DNA of 64,000 bases from JBBSJZ01 sp041739875. GTDB lineage: Bacteria > Planctomycetota > Planctomycetia > Pirellulales > Pirellulaceae. Both the position numbers and the translations under genes were made by a program. Within the stretch, counting starts at the first letter, position 1; every line of letters begins with the position of its first letter. Under the pieces are notes generated by a model, which saw only the letters and a list, made by a program, of their open reading frames with translations, searched no databases and was not told the origin of the DNA. The stretch spans positions 38,793 to 102,792 of the forward strand of contig JBGSNA010000054.1 in assembly GCA_041739875.1 (NCBI GenBank), given 5' to 3'. Shown here piece by piece: positions 41,394-51,198 of this stretch.

Positions 41394-43448
41394 TCAGGGT
41401 GAGCCGGGGACAGATATCAATTGGTCCAACTGCCGTGCAATGAAACGAGGCAGGAGCATCAGTGCGCGGTCGCTTGTGGTGTCAATCACGAGGCGGAAAT
41501 TCCCGTCAATCTCGTTTTCGGTCAGTCGGTTAAAGCGATCGACCAGCCCCGTGCGATATTCGCCGAGCGGCTCGGTCCACACCAGGATAGGCAGCCGGTC
41601 GTAGGTTGCTTCGGTTCCGACCCACCAGTGCGACGTGTCAACTTGCCGCACCTGCATACGGAACGGTGTTAGAATCTTCGTCAGCAGCGCCTCGCCGGAC
41701 TGGCCTGAGTAGGGCATCACGAGTTGTTTCGGTGACAGTCCGCGTCGACGAAAGTCATATCCGTTGATCAGACAGGTGGCGTCGTTCGTGCGGCCCATCG
41801 TTCGCAACACCCCCGCCATTGATTCTGGGGCGCTGAGTTGTTCAATCGCTTTCAGTCCGTTGAGCAGCGGCCAATGTCCGATCGGTATTTCGGGAGCTAC
41901 TTTCGCGGGCGAAACTTTACCGAGTGTTGCCCACCGCTGAAAACGGTCGTCGCTGATTTTTGGCTCGAGACCACGCATCCGGCGAAGTGACTCCACCGCG
42001 AAGGCCGCGAGTTGTTTGTCTTCTCGAGATACGAGACTGGCGAGCGGTATTTTCGTCTCGCCATCGCCATCGCCATCGCCATCGCCAGAAAGCTGGAGGA
42101 ATTCAGTGAGCAAGGCTAAGGCGGAGTCTTTGCCATCCCCGAAGTCGTCGAGTTGCACGATCGGCGATTGTGCCGCTTCGAAAGCTTCGTCACTGAGTGT
42201 CAAAACAATCAGCGAGTTTTCGCGACGCGCTTCGGCATGGATGCTGGCGGAGATCGCATCGAGTAATTCCGCCGCTGTTTTCCAGCCTTTCGGGATCGAG
42301 ATCGTTTGATCAATATTCTGGCCGGCGATGTCAAAGCTCGTCCAATCCAAGTGAATCGGCACTCCCGTGACCTGGGAGATGAACAACGCGAACTCCGTGA
42401 GCATGTAGCCGGGCGAGTCAAAGGTCATTCGAATCGCGAGGGCTTTATCCAACTCAATCGGCTCCGGTGGATTGGCGATCATCATCGGATCGACGAGTTC
42501 TTCCGCAGGCGCATTGAGCTGGATGTCATTGAGCGTCTGGGGCGTTTTCAACGTTGGCTGCAAATCAAAGTTTGAAGCGGCAAGGTTCATGAGAGGGACA
42601 AACTCGGCCAACCCAGGCGGTAACTCCATCAAGGTGCCACGATCATCGCTGTTTGCCGCTTGTGTTGTCGCATCGCCGTCTCGGCGGGGAATTGGCGCAA
42701 TGCTTTCTGGTACTGGCGCTTTGCCATCGACGCGCCACGGTTCGACAAGCGATGGCGGGGGTAGCGACGATGGCGACTCCGTGGACGCCATTGCGGCTGT
42801 CGCGTTCATCGTCGTTTCTGGGGAACCCTCCAATTGCATGTCTGGGTTCGCATCCGTCTCGCCTGCTGTCACCATTTCGTCTGGTGATAGCGGTGGTTCC
42901 ATTGACTCAGGATCAACGGGCTCGGTTTCCGGCTCTGGCAATCGTTCACTCAGTGGCGAGACAACAGCAACTGGCGCGACGTCCGCAACCGCATTCACCG
43001 CGACTGGCGGTTTGTCTTTGATCCAACTTCTTACAAACCAGCTAAATACGAGGACGGCAATCAAGAGTCCACAACCGGAAATTGTCCCAATCAAAGCGAG
43101 CTGGCGCTTTTTCTGGGTCGATTCGCTTTGCCATTGGGTTGGTGGAGCGTCCGGCACCGATGCAGCAGACGGCGGCCCTAAATTCGAGTCGTCAAACCCA
43201 CCCGGCCCAATGAGCAATGCTGACTCATCGTCCTGGGGCAAAGCATCTTCGGTAATCGCTTGGCTGTCGCCTCCGGAGCCCGCCACGATCTTACGCGGCG
43301 AATCAGCGGCCAGCGGATCTGTCGAAGTGATTTGCACCATCGACCCACAGCGTGGGCAATTGGCAATGGTTCCAATCAACGAAGGGTTCTGTACCCGCAG
43401 AACGCTGGTGCAGCTCGGGCACTCGACGGTAAACGATTGGAAACTCAA
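41394..43448 (-). CDS. Zinc-ribbon membrane protein with large extracytoplasmic domain
   Basis: 684 residues from a TTG (complement 43446-43448). The N-terminus has a zinc ribbon, CPSC (10-13) and CPRC (31-34), a typical zinc-ribbon regulator domain for the cytoplasm. An acidic linker leads to a single membrane helix (LIGTISGCGLLIAVLVFSWF, about 118-138). The outer part is long: a Pro/Glu-rich stretch and then beta-type domains with GYMLTEFALFISQVTGVPIH and AELLDAISASIHAEARREN, similar in feel to secretin N or STN domains. A run of four near-identical GATGGC units encodes GDGDGDGDG. Family not recognised; the architecture (inside ribbon, outside domain) suggests a membrane signalling or assembly protein. 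Confidence 0.7.
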   Translation of the reverse strand: MSFQSFTVECPSCTSVLRVQNPSLIGTIANCPRCGSMVQITSTDPLAADSPRKIVAGSGGDSQAITEDALPQDDESALLIGPGGFDDSNLGPPSAASVPDAPPTQWQSESTQKKRQLALIGTISGCGLLIAVLVFSWFVRSWIKDKPPVAVNAVADVAPVAVVSPLSERLPEPETEPVDPESMEPPLSPDEMVTAGETDANPDMQLEGSPETTMNATAAMASTESPSSLPPPSLVEPWRVDGKAPVPESIAPIPRRDGDATTQAANSDDRGTLMELPPGLAEFVPLMNLAASNFDLQPTLKTPQTLNDIQLNAPAEELVDPMMIANPPEPIELDKALAIRMTFDSPGYMLTEFALFISQVTGVPIHLDWTSFDIAGQNIDQTISIPKGWKTAAELLDAISASIHAEARRENSLIVLTLSDEAFEAAQSPIVQLDDFGDGKDSALALLTEFLQLSGDGDGDGDGETKIPLASLVSREDKQLAAFAVESLRRMRGLEPKISDDRFQRWATLGKVSPAKVAPEIPIGHWPLLNGLKAIEQLSAPESMAGVLRTMGRTNDATCLINGYDFRRRGLSPKQLVMPYSGQSGEALLTKILTPFRMQVRQVDTSHWWVGTEATYDRLPILVWTEPLGEYRTGLVDRFNRLTENEIDGNFRLVIDTTSDRALMLLPRFIARQLDQLISVPGSP

Positions 43449-43545
43449 ATGACCACTCTCGACGGAAGAGTCAGTAACGATCCCTCAAAGTGGCCGATCT
43501 TGCCGCTTGATGCAAGCGGCAATTATTTTTATCCAGGAGGAATAC

Positions 43546-46500
43546 TCAGCTCCAAACACCCGCCACGTCATCGGCGAGCAAATTCAGCACGTCATCGTCC
43601 TCGTCATCATCGTCGTTCGATGATGAGCTAGAAGTGGATGTGCTCGATGAAACGAGTGCGGATGGTTGAGCGTTGTTCGCACCCATCACGGCTGCGTTGT
43701 CTGAGAAAGTCGTGATCGCACTATCGCTCAATTCTGCAGCCGAAAGTGAATGGCTAGTCGCTTTCGGCAAGACATCCGAGGCAACCAACTCGCCTTCCGC
43801 CGCAGCCATCATGGAGCGGGTGTTCATGTAATTGATGACCATCAAGGCATCCACGGCGGTTACCTTCTTGTCCCCGTTTACGTCCAGGAAGAGTGACGAT
43901 CTTGGAATACTCGCTGCCAGTGCTTCACCTTCAGCTTGGGTGAGGAATTGGCGGTTCATCGCGTTGATGATTGTGAGAGCGTCAATTGCGGAAACGCTTC
44001 CGTCGGCGTTGACGTCTTGAGCGAAACTCGCATTGTGAAGCGGGAATTCACCTTCCGCACCACCGATCGTGATCTGGATCGAATCGTAGAAAATCTGCGA
44101 TCTAGGAACTGGATCGTCGCGGTCGAGCAACAACGTATCCTGGTTCGGCGACGCGTCCGCTGGCGATGCAGAAATCGTTGTTGTGCCAGGTGCCGTTGCC
44201 CTAAAGAACAATGTCGCTAGCACGCGTGGGTCTTCCAGCGGCGTGCCAGGAGGAATCGAGTTGCGGATGTCTTGGGTTCCAAACTCGTCAATGATTCCTG
44301 GACGAGCAGCCGACCCAACGCCGGAGTTCGAGTCAAAGTTTGTACCAAACACCACATCAAAATCGTATCGGTCCGTGCTTGATGTGTCGTCGACGCTAAT
44401 CAGGTTCCTGTTGTACAGAATATCTGCAAAGGCGGCGAATACCAAAGTGGAGCTAAATCCGCCGCGAAGGTCGTCGACGGTGATCTGGACTCCGAATCGG
44501 TCGCCAACGTTGATGCTCGGAGTGGTGACAACGTTACCGTTGGCATCCGTGATGTCAAAGTTAAACCCAACCAAATCGTCTGTGCCAGCATTGCCGACGG
44601 TCACGGAAACTTCAGCAGTGCTTCGCGTGCCATCTTCGGTCACGATGAAGTAGGTGAACGAATCGAGGCCGTTGGCACCAATGTTTGGCGTGTAGCTGAT
44701 GAAATTGTCGCCCGCGTTGATTCGAGCGTTGCCCAATGCGGCACCGGTGAGAAGGCCGAACTCGATGATGTCCAACGGAGCGCCAAGCACAAGCGGATTG
44801 AGGCTGAGTTCTTGGCGACGAATCAAGTCATTGGCTTGGACGTTAAGAACTGAAGTGGTCGCGCCACTATTACTCGTGATCGTGAACGCATCATCAATCG
44901 CGGAAGTGAAATTGTTCGACGCTGGTCCGATGACAAGCTCGCTGCGACCCAGACGCAACTGGCTTGGCGTCAATCGCAAGTCCGAATCCACAAGTACTGT
45001 ATCGCTTGTCAATTCGTCAGCGGGGTCCGCTTGGAAAATTGCCACTCCGGCGGCTGTGGCACGCATTGTGATCGTAAACAATTCACGTGGACCGACGAAC
45101 TTGACCGGATTGCCGACGTTGGATTGCAACGCACCAAGATCATCGAGCAATCCAGGCGAGAACGTGTCCGTTTGCTGGAACGTGTTGGATCCAGGGGTGA
45201 ATAATTGGCCAAACGTAATGTCGAACGGAATGTCATCGCTCGGGTCTGAATCCACCGTCGTTACTAATTCGTCGGTGTACAACACATCAAGGAATGCGGA
45301 CGCCACGCCCTTGAGTGATTCTGCGAAATTCACACGGACGTCTTCGACAAAGACTCGCAATTTGAAGTTCTGGCCAGCTTGAATCGAAGTGATCGGCGTA
45401 TTGTTGAGCGGATCAAGCGTTTGGAATGAGAATGCGACTTGGTCGTCCGATGGAATTGGGCCAGGCGACAAATTCACCGTTACTTGTGCCGTGCTCGAAT
45501 TACCATTGCCGTCGATAACGCTGTACGTGAACTGTTCGGTGCCGTTGAACCCAGGAAGCGGGCTATAGCTGAGCGATTGTCCGCCACCGACGATACGAAT
45601 CGTTCCACCCTGGTTTCCAGGCGTGATGCTTGCGATGGTCAATCCGCCATTCAAGCTCGGAATGTCGTTGTCCAGCACATTGAGCGCACGATTCGTGCTT
45701 CCTTGTGGTACGACAAACGCGTCGTCAATTGCGATCGGCACATTCGACTGGAACGTGACATTGACCGTGACTCGACCGCGGATCGGTTGGCCATTGCTGT
45801 CGGCGACGACACCAAACTCGTTTCTAACGGTGTACTCGAAACTGTCTTGGCCGATAAATCCAGTCGGCGGCGTATAGATCACGTTACGTTGATCCGACGC
45901 GATCCGCACGGTACCGAGCGTGCCGGTAACGTTTAAGTTGTTGACCGAAAGCGTGTTATTCGGGTCGAAGTCGTTCGCTAGAACGTCAAACGTTACGGAT
46001 GAATTGCGTGGGACGGAGAACGTATCGTCATTCACAATTTCCGCCGCAGCGAGAATCGTGAAACGATAATCTTCGACTTCACCAGTGTCCGCATCACCGC
46101 CCGGCGTCAAATCTTGTGTTTGGCTGTAGCGGAACCGGGCGAAGATATTCCCCACGCTCGCGGTAGCTGGAACATTGACTGAAACAAGCGTCGTACCGGA
46201 TCCCAGTTGACGATTTGAGATTACCTTCTCGCTTGCTTCGAACACACCGTTGTTGTTGAAGTCCATCCAGCCCTGAAGGAACGCCGCTCCGCCCGTCGTG
46301 TTGACTGTCGTAACTTCAAAGTTCGCTGATGCACCTGGGCCTAAGGGGCTGACCAATCGGACGCCGTCTTCGTCATCCACAAGTGCTCCACCAACAGTGA
46401 GCAATCCATTGGCATCATCGCCAGTCGCATCCGCAGTCGGTTGGCCATCGATTTCGCGATCGACGGCGGTGCCGAGGGTCAAACCCGTCGTAATACCGTG

Positions 46501-48627
46501 GCTTGGGCCGCCGGTTGCTCTCGTGGTGCCGTAGGAGTCTGGAGCATCGCCATAATCACGCGACGGTAAATTTCCGAAATTGAAGTTATCCGTGAGAACG
46601 CTGCCATTGAACGTGACAATGTGTTCTCCACCAACCGGTGAAGTCTGTATCAAACCCGGTGGTACGACTTCACGAATGGTGTAAGTGCCTGGGCCAGGAA
46701 AATTGATTCTGTAAGAGCCGTCCGCGCCGCTCACTGCACTCGGTTCCCCTAAGTCCGGACGATTGTCGCCATCAAGATCGAGGTAAACGTAAATCCCACT
46801 GACTGGAAGATCGGAAGTGTCTTGGAGCCCGTTGCCGTTGTTGTCACCAAACACAAATCCGGTCACGTCGGACTGGACCCGAGCAAAACCAAAATCAATG
46901 CCCGTCGTCGATCCACCAAGCGTTGCCGATGCGGTACGACTTGTCGGTGTGGTGGCAACGGAATTCACCGGAGGTGTTGCGATAACCGTGAAGGTTCCAC
47001 CAGCCACGCCGAGTCTAAATGTTCCGTCGGCCGCAGTAACCGTTTTAGGTTCTGACAAATCAGCGACGCCGTTGCCGTTTAAGTCAGCAAAGACCGACAC
47101 GCCAGCAAACCCCGAGTCACCAGTTCCCGAGCCATTGCGGTTGGCATCGAGGAACACACGTCCGGAGATTCCCCCACCGGCAGTTCCCGTTCGTAGCGTT
47201 TGGGAAAGCCCCAACGGTACAAAGTTGATTCCATTAATGCCTTCGTTGTTGAAAATGTCGGTCGCAAAGTCCACCGGGACGTCATCAACGGTGCCGAAGA
47301 TCCCGTCAATGCCAGCACCGAGGGCTTGGTCGAAACGTCCTCCGGAATCCATGATGGACGGAACCAGATTTGAATTCTCTTGGTGACGAGCACCAAAGGA
47401 GTGACCAGCCTCGTGGGTTACCAGCAAAGCGAGGAATTTTGCAGTCGCATCCAGGACTGATTTTGTGTTGGATCTTGGAACACTGTTTACACCAGCGACA
47501 ATGCTGTCCAACAGGCCGATGACGATATCGTCCATGCTAAAGTTACCAACGTCGAGCGTTGACGAGATACCAATCGTATCGATTTCGGAATCAGTGACTG
47601 TTCCACCAATCACAACTCGCGTCACTAAAGGGTTGTTTCCTGGGTCAGCGTGATCTCGGCTGTTTAAAACCGTGATACCAAATTCACCTGGAATTCCCGA
47701 CAACGCGTAGTCGCCATTATTTCCATTGCCAGTTCCAGTTTCGGCAAGCGTGTTAAATTGGAGTTTGGTTTCGGCGACAACCTCATCAATCAATCGATTG
47801 TACGACGCATCGTCAATCTGCTGGATCCCGAGCAGCGGAAGCCCTGTACGCAAACTTGGTAGTCGAATCAACCCGGGCGCTGGAACACCTGTGTCATTAA
47901 ACACATTACGCGAATAGATAGCGCCGTCGAAATCAATGAACACAATTTGTTGTGTTCCGATAGGCAAACTTTCTACGACGGGCCGGTACACTCGAAGTCC
48001 AACCGTGTAAGTTCCGCCCGTCGTAATAGGCGAAATGGTCAGGTAATAGCGGCCGTCCTCAGGGACCACTTGGGCTACGACAGCATTACCAGTTGTCTGC
48101 AACGGCGAATCCGGAGGGTAGCTTACGGCTTGATTGCTCTCGGTGTTCAACCAGCTCGTGCCGTCCGCAAACTGAAGATCAATCGTACCTGCGGCACCGA
48201 GAACCGAGATATCAAGAATGTCACCAGCGCGAAGATCAAACGCAAACGTATCAATGTCACTGATGAACGTCGGCGTAATGGTCCCGCTCGTATTTATAAA
48301 CGGTAATGAGCCCGTAACGTCGATCGTGGATTGCTTTCCAGCAACTGTCCCCAGAGGAACTAAGTCCGCGTTTTGGAAAAAGTCGTTCCGACCGACGACG
48401 CCAGTTGCTTCGGATTCGGTGAAAGAAAAAGCTTGGACGGTTCCAACATTTCGGGGACCACTAAACGTGGGGACCGTTACGTTTGGCGGCAATGTCGGAA
48501 CGACACCCGCAGCCATCAACTGGCGTTGCTCCAGACCTTCGAGCGTGAGGCGGCGTTGTCGCTTGCTCTTGCGAGCTGCTTGACGACTTTTGTCCGACTG
48601 AAGTTTCGATTCGCGTCGTTTGAACAT
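43546..48627 (-). CDS. Giant exported metzincin protease with SdrD, cohesin-like and dockerin domains
   Basis: 1693 residues. After an Arg/Lys-rich start, residues 27-40 read RRLTLEGLEQRQLMAA, the planctomycete N-terminal motif. Residues about 215-470 form a metalloprotease domain: HEAGHSFGARH (405-415) is a complete HExxHxxGxxH zinc site and SIMDSGG (424-430) is the Met-turn, so this is a metzincin. Two SdrD_B-like domains follow (about 487-585 and 587-690, ISGRVFLDANRNGSGTGDSG and VTGFVFGDNNGNGLQDTSD), then a GEVEDY domain (849-854), Ig-like repeats with LANDFDPNN and LDNDIPS, two cohesin-like blocks (about 1065-1235 and 1353-1522), and a type I dockerin pair (DVNADGSVSAIDALTIINA and DVNGDKKVTAVDALMVINY). 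The C-terminus is a Ser/Asp tail. Confidence 0.9.
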   Translation of the reverse strand: MFKRRESKLQSDKSRQAARKSKRQRRLTLEGLEQRQLMAAGVVPTLPPNVTVPTFSGPRNVGTVQAFSFTESEATGVVGRNDFFQNADLVPLGTVAGKQSTIDVTGSLPFINTSGTITPTFISDIDTFAFDLRAGDILDISVLGAAGTIDLQFADGTSWLNTESNQAVSYPPDSPLQTTGNAVVAQVVPEDGRYYLTISPITTGGTYTVGLRVYRPVVESLPIGTQQIVFIDFDGAIYSRNVFNDTGVPAPGLIRLPSLRTGLPLLGIQQIDDASYNRLIDEVVAETKLQFNTLAETGTGNGNNGDYALSGIPGEFGITVLNSRDHADPGNNPLVTRVVIGGTVTDSEIDTIGISSTLDVGNFSMDDIVIGLLDSIVAGVNSVPRSNTKSVLDATAKFLALLVTHEAGHSFGARHQENSNLVPSIMDSGGRFDQALGAGIDGIFGTVDDVPVDFATDIFNNEGINGINFVPLGLSQTLRTGTAGGGISGRVFLDANRNGSGTGDSGFAGVSVFADLNGNGVADLSEPKTVTAADGTFRLGVAGGTFTVIATPPVNSVATTPTSRTASATLGGSTTGIDFGFARVQSDVTGFVFGDNNGNGLQDTSDLPVSGIYVYLDLDGDNRPDLGEPSAVSGADGSYRINFPGPGTYTIREVVPPGLIQTSPVGGEHIVTFNGSVLTDNFNFGNLPSRDYGDAPDSYGTTRATGGPSHGITTGLTLGTAVDREIDGQPTADATGDDANGLLTVGGALVDDEDGVRLVSPLGPGASANFEVTTVNTTGGAAFLQGWMDFNNNGVFEASEKVISNRQLGSGTTLVSVNVPATASVGNIFARFRYSQTQDLTPGGDADTGEVEDYRFTILAAAEIVNDDTFSVPRNSSVTFDVLANDFDPNNTLSVNNLNVTGTLGTVRIASDQRNVIYTPPTGFIGQDSFEYTVRNEFGVVADSNGQPIRGRVTVNVTFQSNVPIAIDDAFVVPQGSTNRALNVLDNDIPSLNGGLTIASITPGNQGGTIRIVGGGQSLSYSPLPGFNGTEQFTYSVIDGNGNSSTAQVTVNLSPGPIPSDDQVAFSFQTLDPLNNTPITSIQAGQNFKLRVFVEDVRVNFAESLKGVASAFLDVLYTDELVTTVDSDPSDDIPFDITFGQLFTPGSNTFQQTDTFSPGLLDDLGALQSNVGNPVKFVGPRELFTITMRATAAGVAIFQADPADELTSDTVLVDSDLRLTPSQLRLGRSELVIGPASNNFTSAIDDAFTITSNSGATTSVLNVQANDLIRRQELSLNPLVLGAPLDIIEFGLLTGAALGNARINAGDNFISYTPNIGANGLDSFTYFIVTEDGTRSTAEVSVTVGNAGTDDLVGFNFDITDANGNVVTTPSINVGDRFGVQITVDDLRGGFSSTLVFAAFADILYNRNLISVDDTSSTDRYDFDVVFGTNFDSNSGVGSAARPGIIDEFGTQDIRNSIPPGTPLEDPRVLATLFFRATAPGTTTISASPADASPNQDTLLLDRDDPVPRSQIFYDSIQITIGGAEGEFPLHNASFAQDVNADGSVSAIDALTIINAMNRQFLTQAEGEALAASIPRSSLFLDVNGDKKVTAVDALMVINYMNTRSMMAAAEGELVASDVLPKATSHSLSAAELSDSAITTFSDNAAVMGANNAQPSALVSSSTSTSSSSSNDDDDEDDDVLNLLADDVAGVWS

Positions 48628-48794
48628 CGAGGGTCTCTACCATACAGTCCGATTCGTGCCTTTTGCGTCGTCGCAGGGCGATGAATCCGACAGGGTCGCT
48701 GGGAGTGGGTAGTTGGGTCTGCTTCGACACAGACAAGTCATCAATCAAATAATAGTCGCAGACAAACTCGTTTGCTCGAAACGTTTGGCGCATT

Positions 48795-49085
48795 CTACGC
48801 GGAACGACAGAGCATTCTTGCGTCAATCAAAAGGTTCAGGGAGGTGAACCTGCCGTCTCCCGAGGTTTGCAGCCAACGAGAATACGTTTTGACATGTTCG
48901 TTTACATCGGCCGATTCGACTGCGTACCCTTGAGGTTTTGAGTCGAGTCGTCCTTTTCCGTAAACTAGGAATATTGGGAAATCTGGAACGAGTGGATAAG
49001 TCGCGACTGCGATTCTAGTTGCACCCCTTACAGTGTCAACGAATCGCATGACTTCCGACGCCGGTTGTAGACTAAAGTTCCCCAT
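48795..49085 (-). CDS. Doubtful 96-codon ORF in the giant-gene leader
   Basis: Starts at ATG 49085 (TTG 49088 just before). The product (GNFSLQPASEVMRFVDTVRG, then FPIFLVYGKGRLDSKPQGYA) has a plausible soluble composition but no recognised domain and no clear ribosome site. It may be a real small gene, or a chance frame between two envelope genes. Listed only so the region is not empty. Confidence 0.3.
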   Translation of the reverse strand: MGNFSLQPASEVMRFVDTVRGATRIAVATYPLVPDFPIFLVYGKGRLDSKPQGYAVESADVNEHVKTYSRWLQTSGDGRFTSLNLLIDARMLCRSA

Positions 49086-49168
49086 CAAAATTGGAAGAAT
49101 CGGTTCGATTGGACATTTTTTGATGCGCGTCGATCGAACTTTGCTTTAAAGCGGAGTGCAAGTCGACG

Positions 49169-49205
49169 AAAAAACCCGGCTCGAAGTTTCCTTCTGCCGG
49201 GTTTT
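49169..49205 (-). terminator. Intrinsic terminator downstream of the BBP7 gene
   Basis: AAAACCCGGC (49171-49180) pairs perfectly with GCCGGGTTTT (49196-49205), and on the minus strand the distal arm runs into GTTTTTTCG, giving a U tract. It lies 27 bp beyond the BBP7 stop (49232) and is well placed to end that transcript. Confidence 0.8.
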
Positions 49206-49231
49206 GGCTTTTCGACTGGGTGTGACGCGTC

Positions 49232-50929
49232 TTACCAGATGTACTCAACGCCACCGGTAATACCCTGGAGGGTGACCGTGTCAAAGGAGAACGCTCGTTG
49301 GCTCGTCGCAGACCCTGCATTGAGGGAGGTCCGGATGAATTCGCCGTTGAGTTCCGGTGTCGCGATGTCCTGGATTCCGAGCAGGTAGTATCCGCCGCGT
49401 ACTGACCAGGAGTGCGTGAACCGGTAGACCATCGTCGCTTCGATTTCGGCCGCCAAAGTCGAATCGTGGTCATCGCGAGTTTGGGCAAAGCTTCCTGGTG
49501 TTGCACCTGGGCCGATCGAGTTGGCTCGGTAACGCGATTCACCGCGAATATTGTTGTTGAGCCACAATCCTTTGGCTGCGAATCCAAGGTTGATTCCTGG
49601 CATCACGTTCCACCAGAAGTCACCACCGACTTGGCCGCCAAGCATCGAGTTCTTCACGTTCTCGCTGCCGTTAAAGAAACGCAGGGAGTTGTTGAGAGCG
49701 TTTGTATTGTCGCCCACGATATCCAAGCCAAGTCCGTTGTCGTATCGCAGGTATCTCAGGCCAACCAGCCACGAACCTTGGAAGCGACGGTAAGGGCCAA
49801 CTGTTCGACGTCGATAGTTGATTTCGCCGCTGTGAAAATCAGCGAAGCTTGAAGCGGTTTGAGACGTGGAGCGGTCGGTATCGTCAAACCCGCCCGCAAA
49901 GCCGCCGCCGGCTGGTGGGTTGGTGCCGAAGTCAGTGATGAACGAGAACAGGTCGGCAGGTCCGGTGACGGTCATGGAATCATTCCATTCTTGACCACCC
50001 AAATACGTTGCTTCGATGTTGCCGCCGGGACCAAGAATCATGGCGATGGAGGCGCGAACGCCGCCTTCGAGATCATTGGTGAAAATGTCGCCTCCCGAGA
50101 TGACGGGCACGCCCGTTCCACCTTGACCACGCTGTGTGATCACATCGAGACCTGCGGGACTCGATGAACGTGATAGGAACACGCCTTCGAGCGATAAGTC
50201 ATACCAACGTTGAGCACCAATCCCGGCATCTTGGTACGGCAAGAGGAAACCGAGCGATGCAAGGGCCGCAGCCGGATTGAATTGTGATTGGCAAATACCG
50301 CAACCGGCTCCTCGGCAGAAGAGACAGAAGTCACTGCCGTGCAGTTGACCGGTTCGGAGCTTTCCAAGAACGCCGCCTTGAGGACCGCAGCCTCCTTGGA
50401 AGAGACCGCATCCGCCGCCACAGCCTCCATTGCAACCACCCATGCCGTCGCAACCGCCCATGCCGTCGCAATCACCATCGTAGTATTGGAAACCGTCGCC
50501 CATCATGCCCATTGGAGCGGCGTCGCAATTGCCATCGCACGCTGGGTTGCCGCAACCATGGACTGATTGTGACATCGCAGCTTGCGAGATGTTGCCATAA
50601 CCACCGTCAATTCCAGGAACGCTCGAGCTCATCAGCGGATTGCCCATCATGGATGGGTGATTCGCCATGGCCGGATTGCCTGACATCGGTGGAGCACCAG
50701 CGTACATCGCTGGCGCGACCATACCGGCTGGAGTGACATAGCCGCTGGCGGCATAGTCAATATTTGCGTTCATGACACGTGCCGGTTGGGCCTGTGCTGT
50801 GGCAACAACCACCGCCAGTGCCGCAATCGTGCTCACGGGCCGAACGAGCCTGTAAAGCATGCTCGACAAGTGACTGTGCGCCCAACGTGATCGCTGGGTA
50901 GCTGTTTTTCTTTGACTCATTCGGTGCAT
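49232..50929 (-). CDS. BBP7-family outer-membrane beta-barrel protein
   Basis: 565 residues from ATG 50929 (CGGAG ahead; ATG 50920 also possible). A signal peptide of about 45 residues ends near AQAQPARV. A Cys/Gly-rich region with CGNPACDGNCD and repeated GMGGCDGMGGCNGGCGGGC-type blocks follows, then CRGAGCGICQ. The C-terminal 350 residues are a beta-barrel of alternating strands (SWLVGLRYLRYDNGLGLDIV, LGFAAKGLWLNNN, ending GGVEYIW with the aromatic final residue typical of outer-membrane barrels). The overall pattern matches the planctomycete BBP7 family. A terminator follows. Function beyond outer-membrane location is unknown. Confidence 0.85.
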   Translation of the reverse strand: MHRMSQRKTATQRSRWAHSHLSSMLYRLVRPVSTIAALAVVVATAQAQPARVMNANIDYAASGYVTPAGMVAPAMYAGAPPMSGNPAMANHPSMMGNPLMSSSVPGIDGGYGNISQAAMSQSVHGCGNPACDGNCDAAPMGMMGDGFQYYDGDCDGMGGCDGMGGCNGGCGGGCGLFQGGCGPQGGVLGKLRTGQLHGSDFCLFCRGAGCGICQSQFNPAAALASLGFLLPYQDAGIGAQRWYDLSLEGVFLSRSSSPAGLDVITQRGQGGTGVPVISGGDIFTNDLEGGVRASIAMILGPGGNIEATYLGGQEWNDSMTVTGPADLFSFITDFGTNPPAGGGFAGGFDDTDRSTSQTASSFADFHSGEINYRRRTVGPYRRFQGSWLVGLRYLRYDNGLGLDIVGDNTNALNNSLRFFNGSENVKNSMLGGQVGGDFWWNVMPGINLGFAAKGLWLNNNIRGESRYRANSIGPGATPGSFAQTRDDHDSTLAAEIEATMVYRFTHSWSVRGGYYLLGIQDIATPELNGEFIRTSLNAGSATSQRAFSFDTVTLQGITGGVEYIW

Positions 50930-51198
50930 CGCTATAGTCTCCGCGGCCGTTGTGCCGCCTCGCTGTGGGCCGGTCGTCAGTCCCCGTGAATCGAATCCGC
51001 TACGATCCGACCGCGCGGAAATATCGCTCCAGACGGACTTATCGGCATCTTCGGTCTCAAAGATTTGGTTATTCCGGACGATCCGCGTAGGAAAACTTTG
51101 ACGGTCGCAGCCATTGGTTTCGGTTTGAACGATGAAAACGTCCGTTTGGGCCGTTAAACTGACGTCTTCAACGAAATCACTGGCATCCAAGATGTTCC

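Larger units (their letters stand above)
48628..49231. other. 604-bp intergenic region between two minus-strand envelope genes
   Basis: The stretch holds the leader of the giant protein gene, a weak 97-codon minus-strand ORF (48795-49085) and a clear terminator (49169-49205) for the BBP7 gene. No promoter could be placed with confidence for the giant gene. Confidence 0.6.

Noticed and set aside
42050..42090. GATGGC run as an independent repeat locus
   Set aside because: It is an in-frame GDGDGD stretch of the zinc-ribbon gene and too short to list as a separate element.
42472..43452. 326-codon plus-strand ORF
   Set aside because: Antisense to the zinc-ribbon membrane protein; Ser/Gly-rich composition mirrors the Pro/Glu-rich real frame.
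46817..47386. 189-codon plus-strand ORF
   Set aside because: Antisense to the SdrD-like part of the giant gene; no domain.
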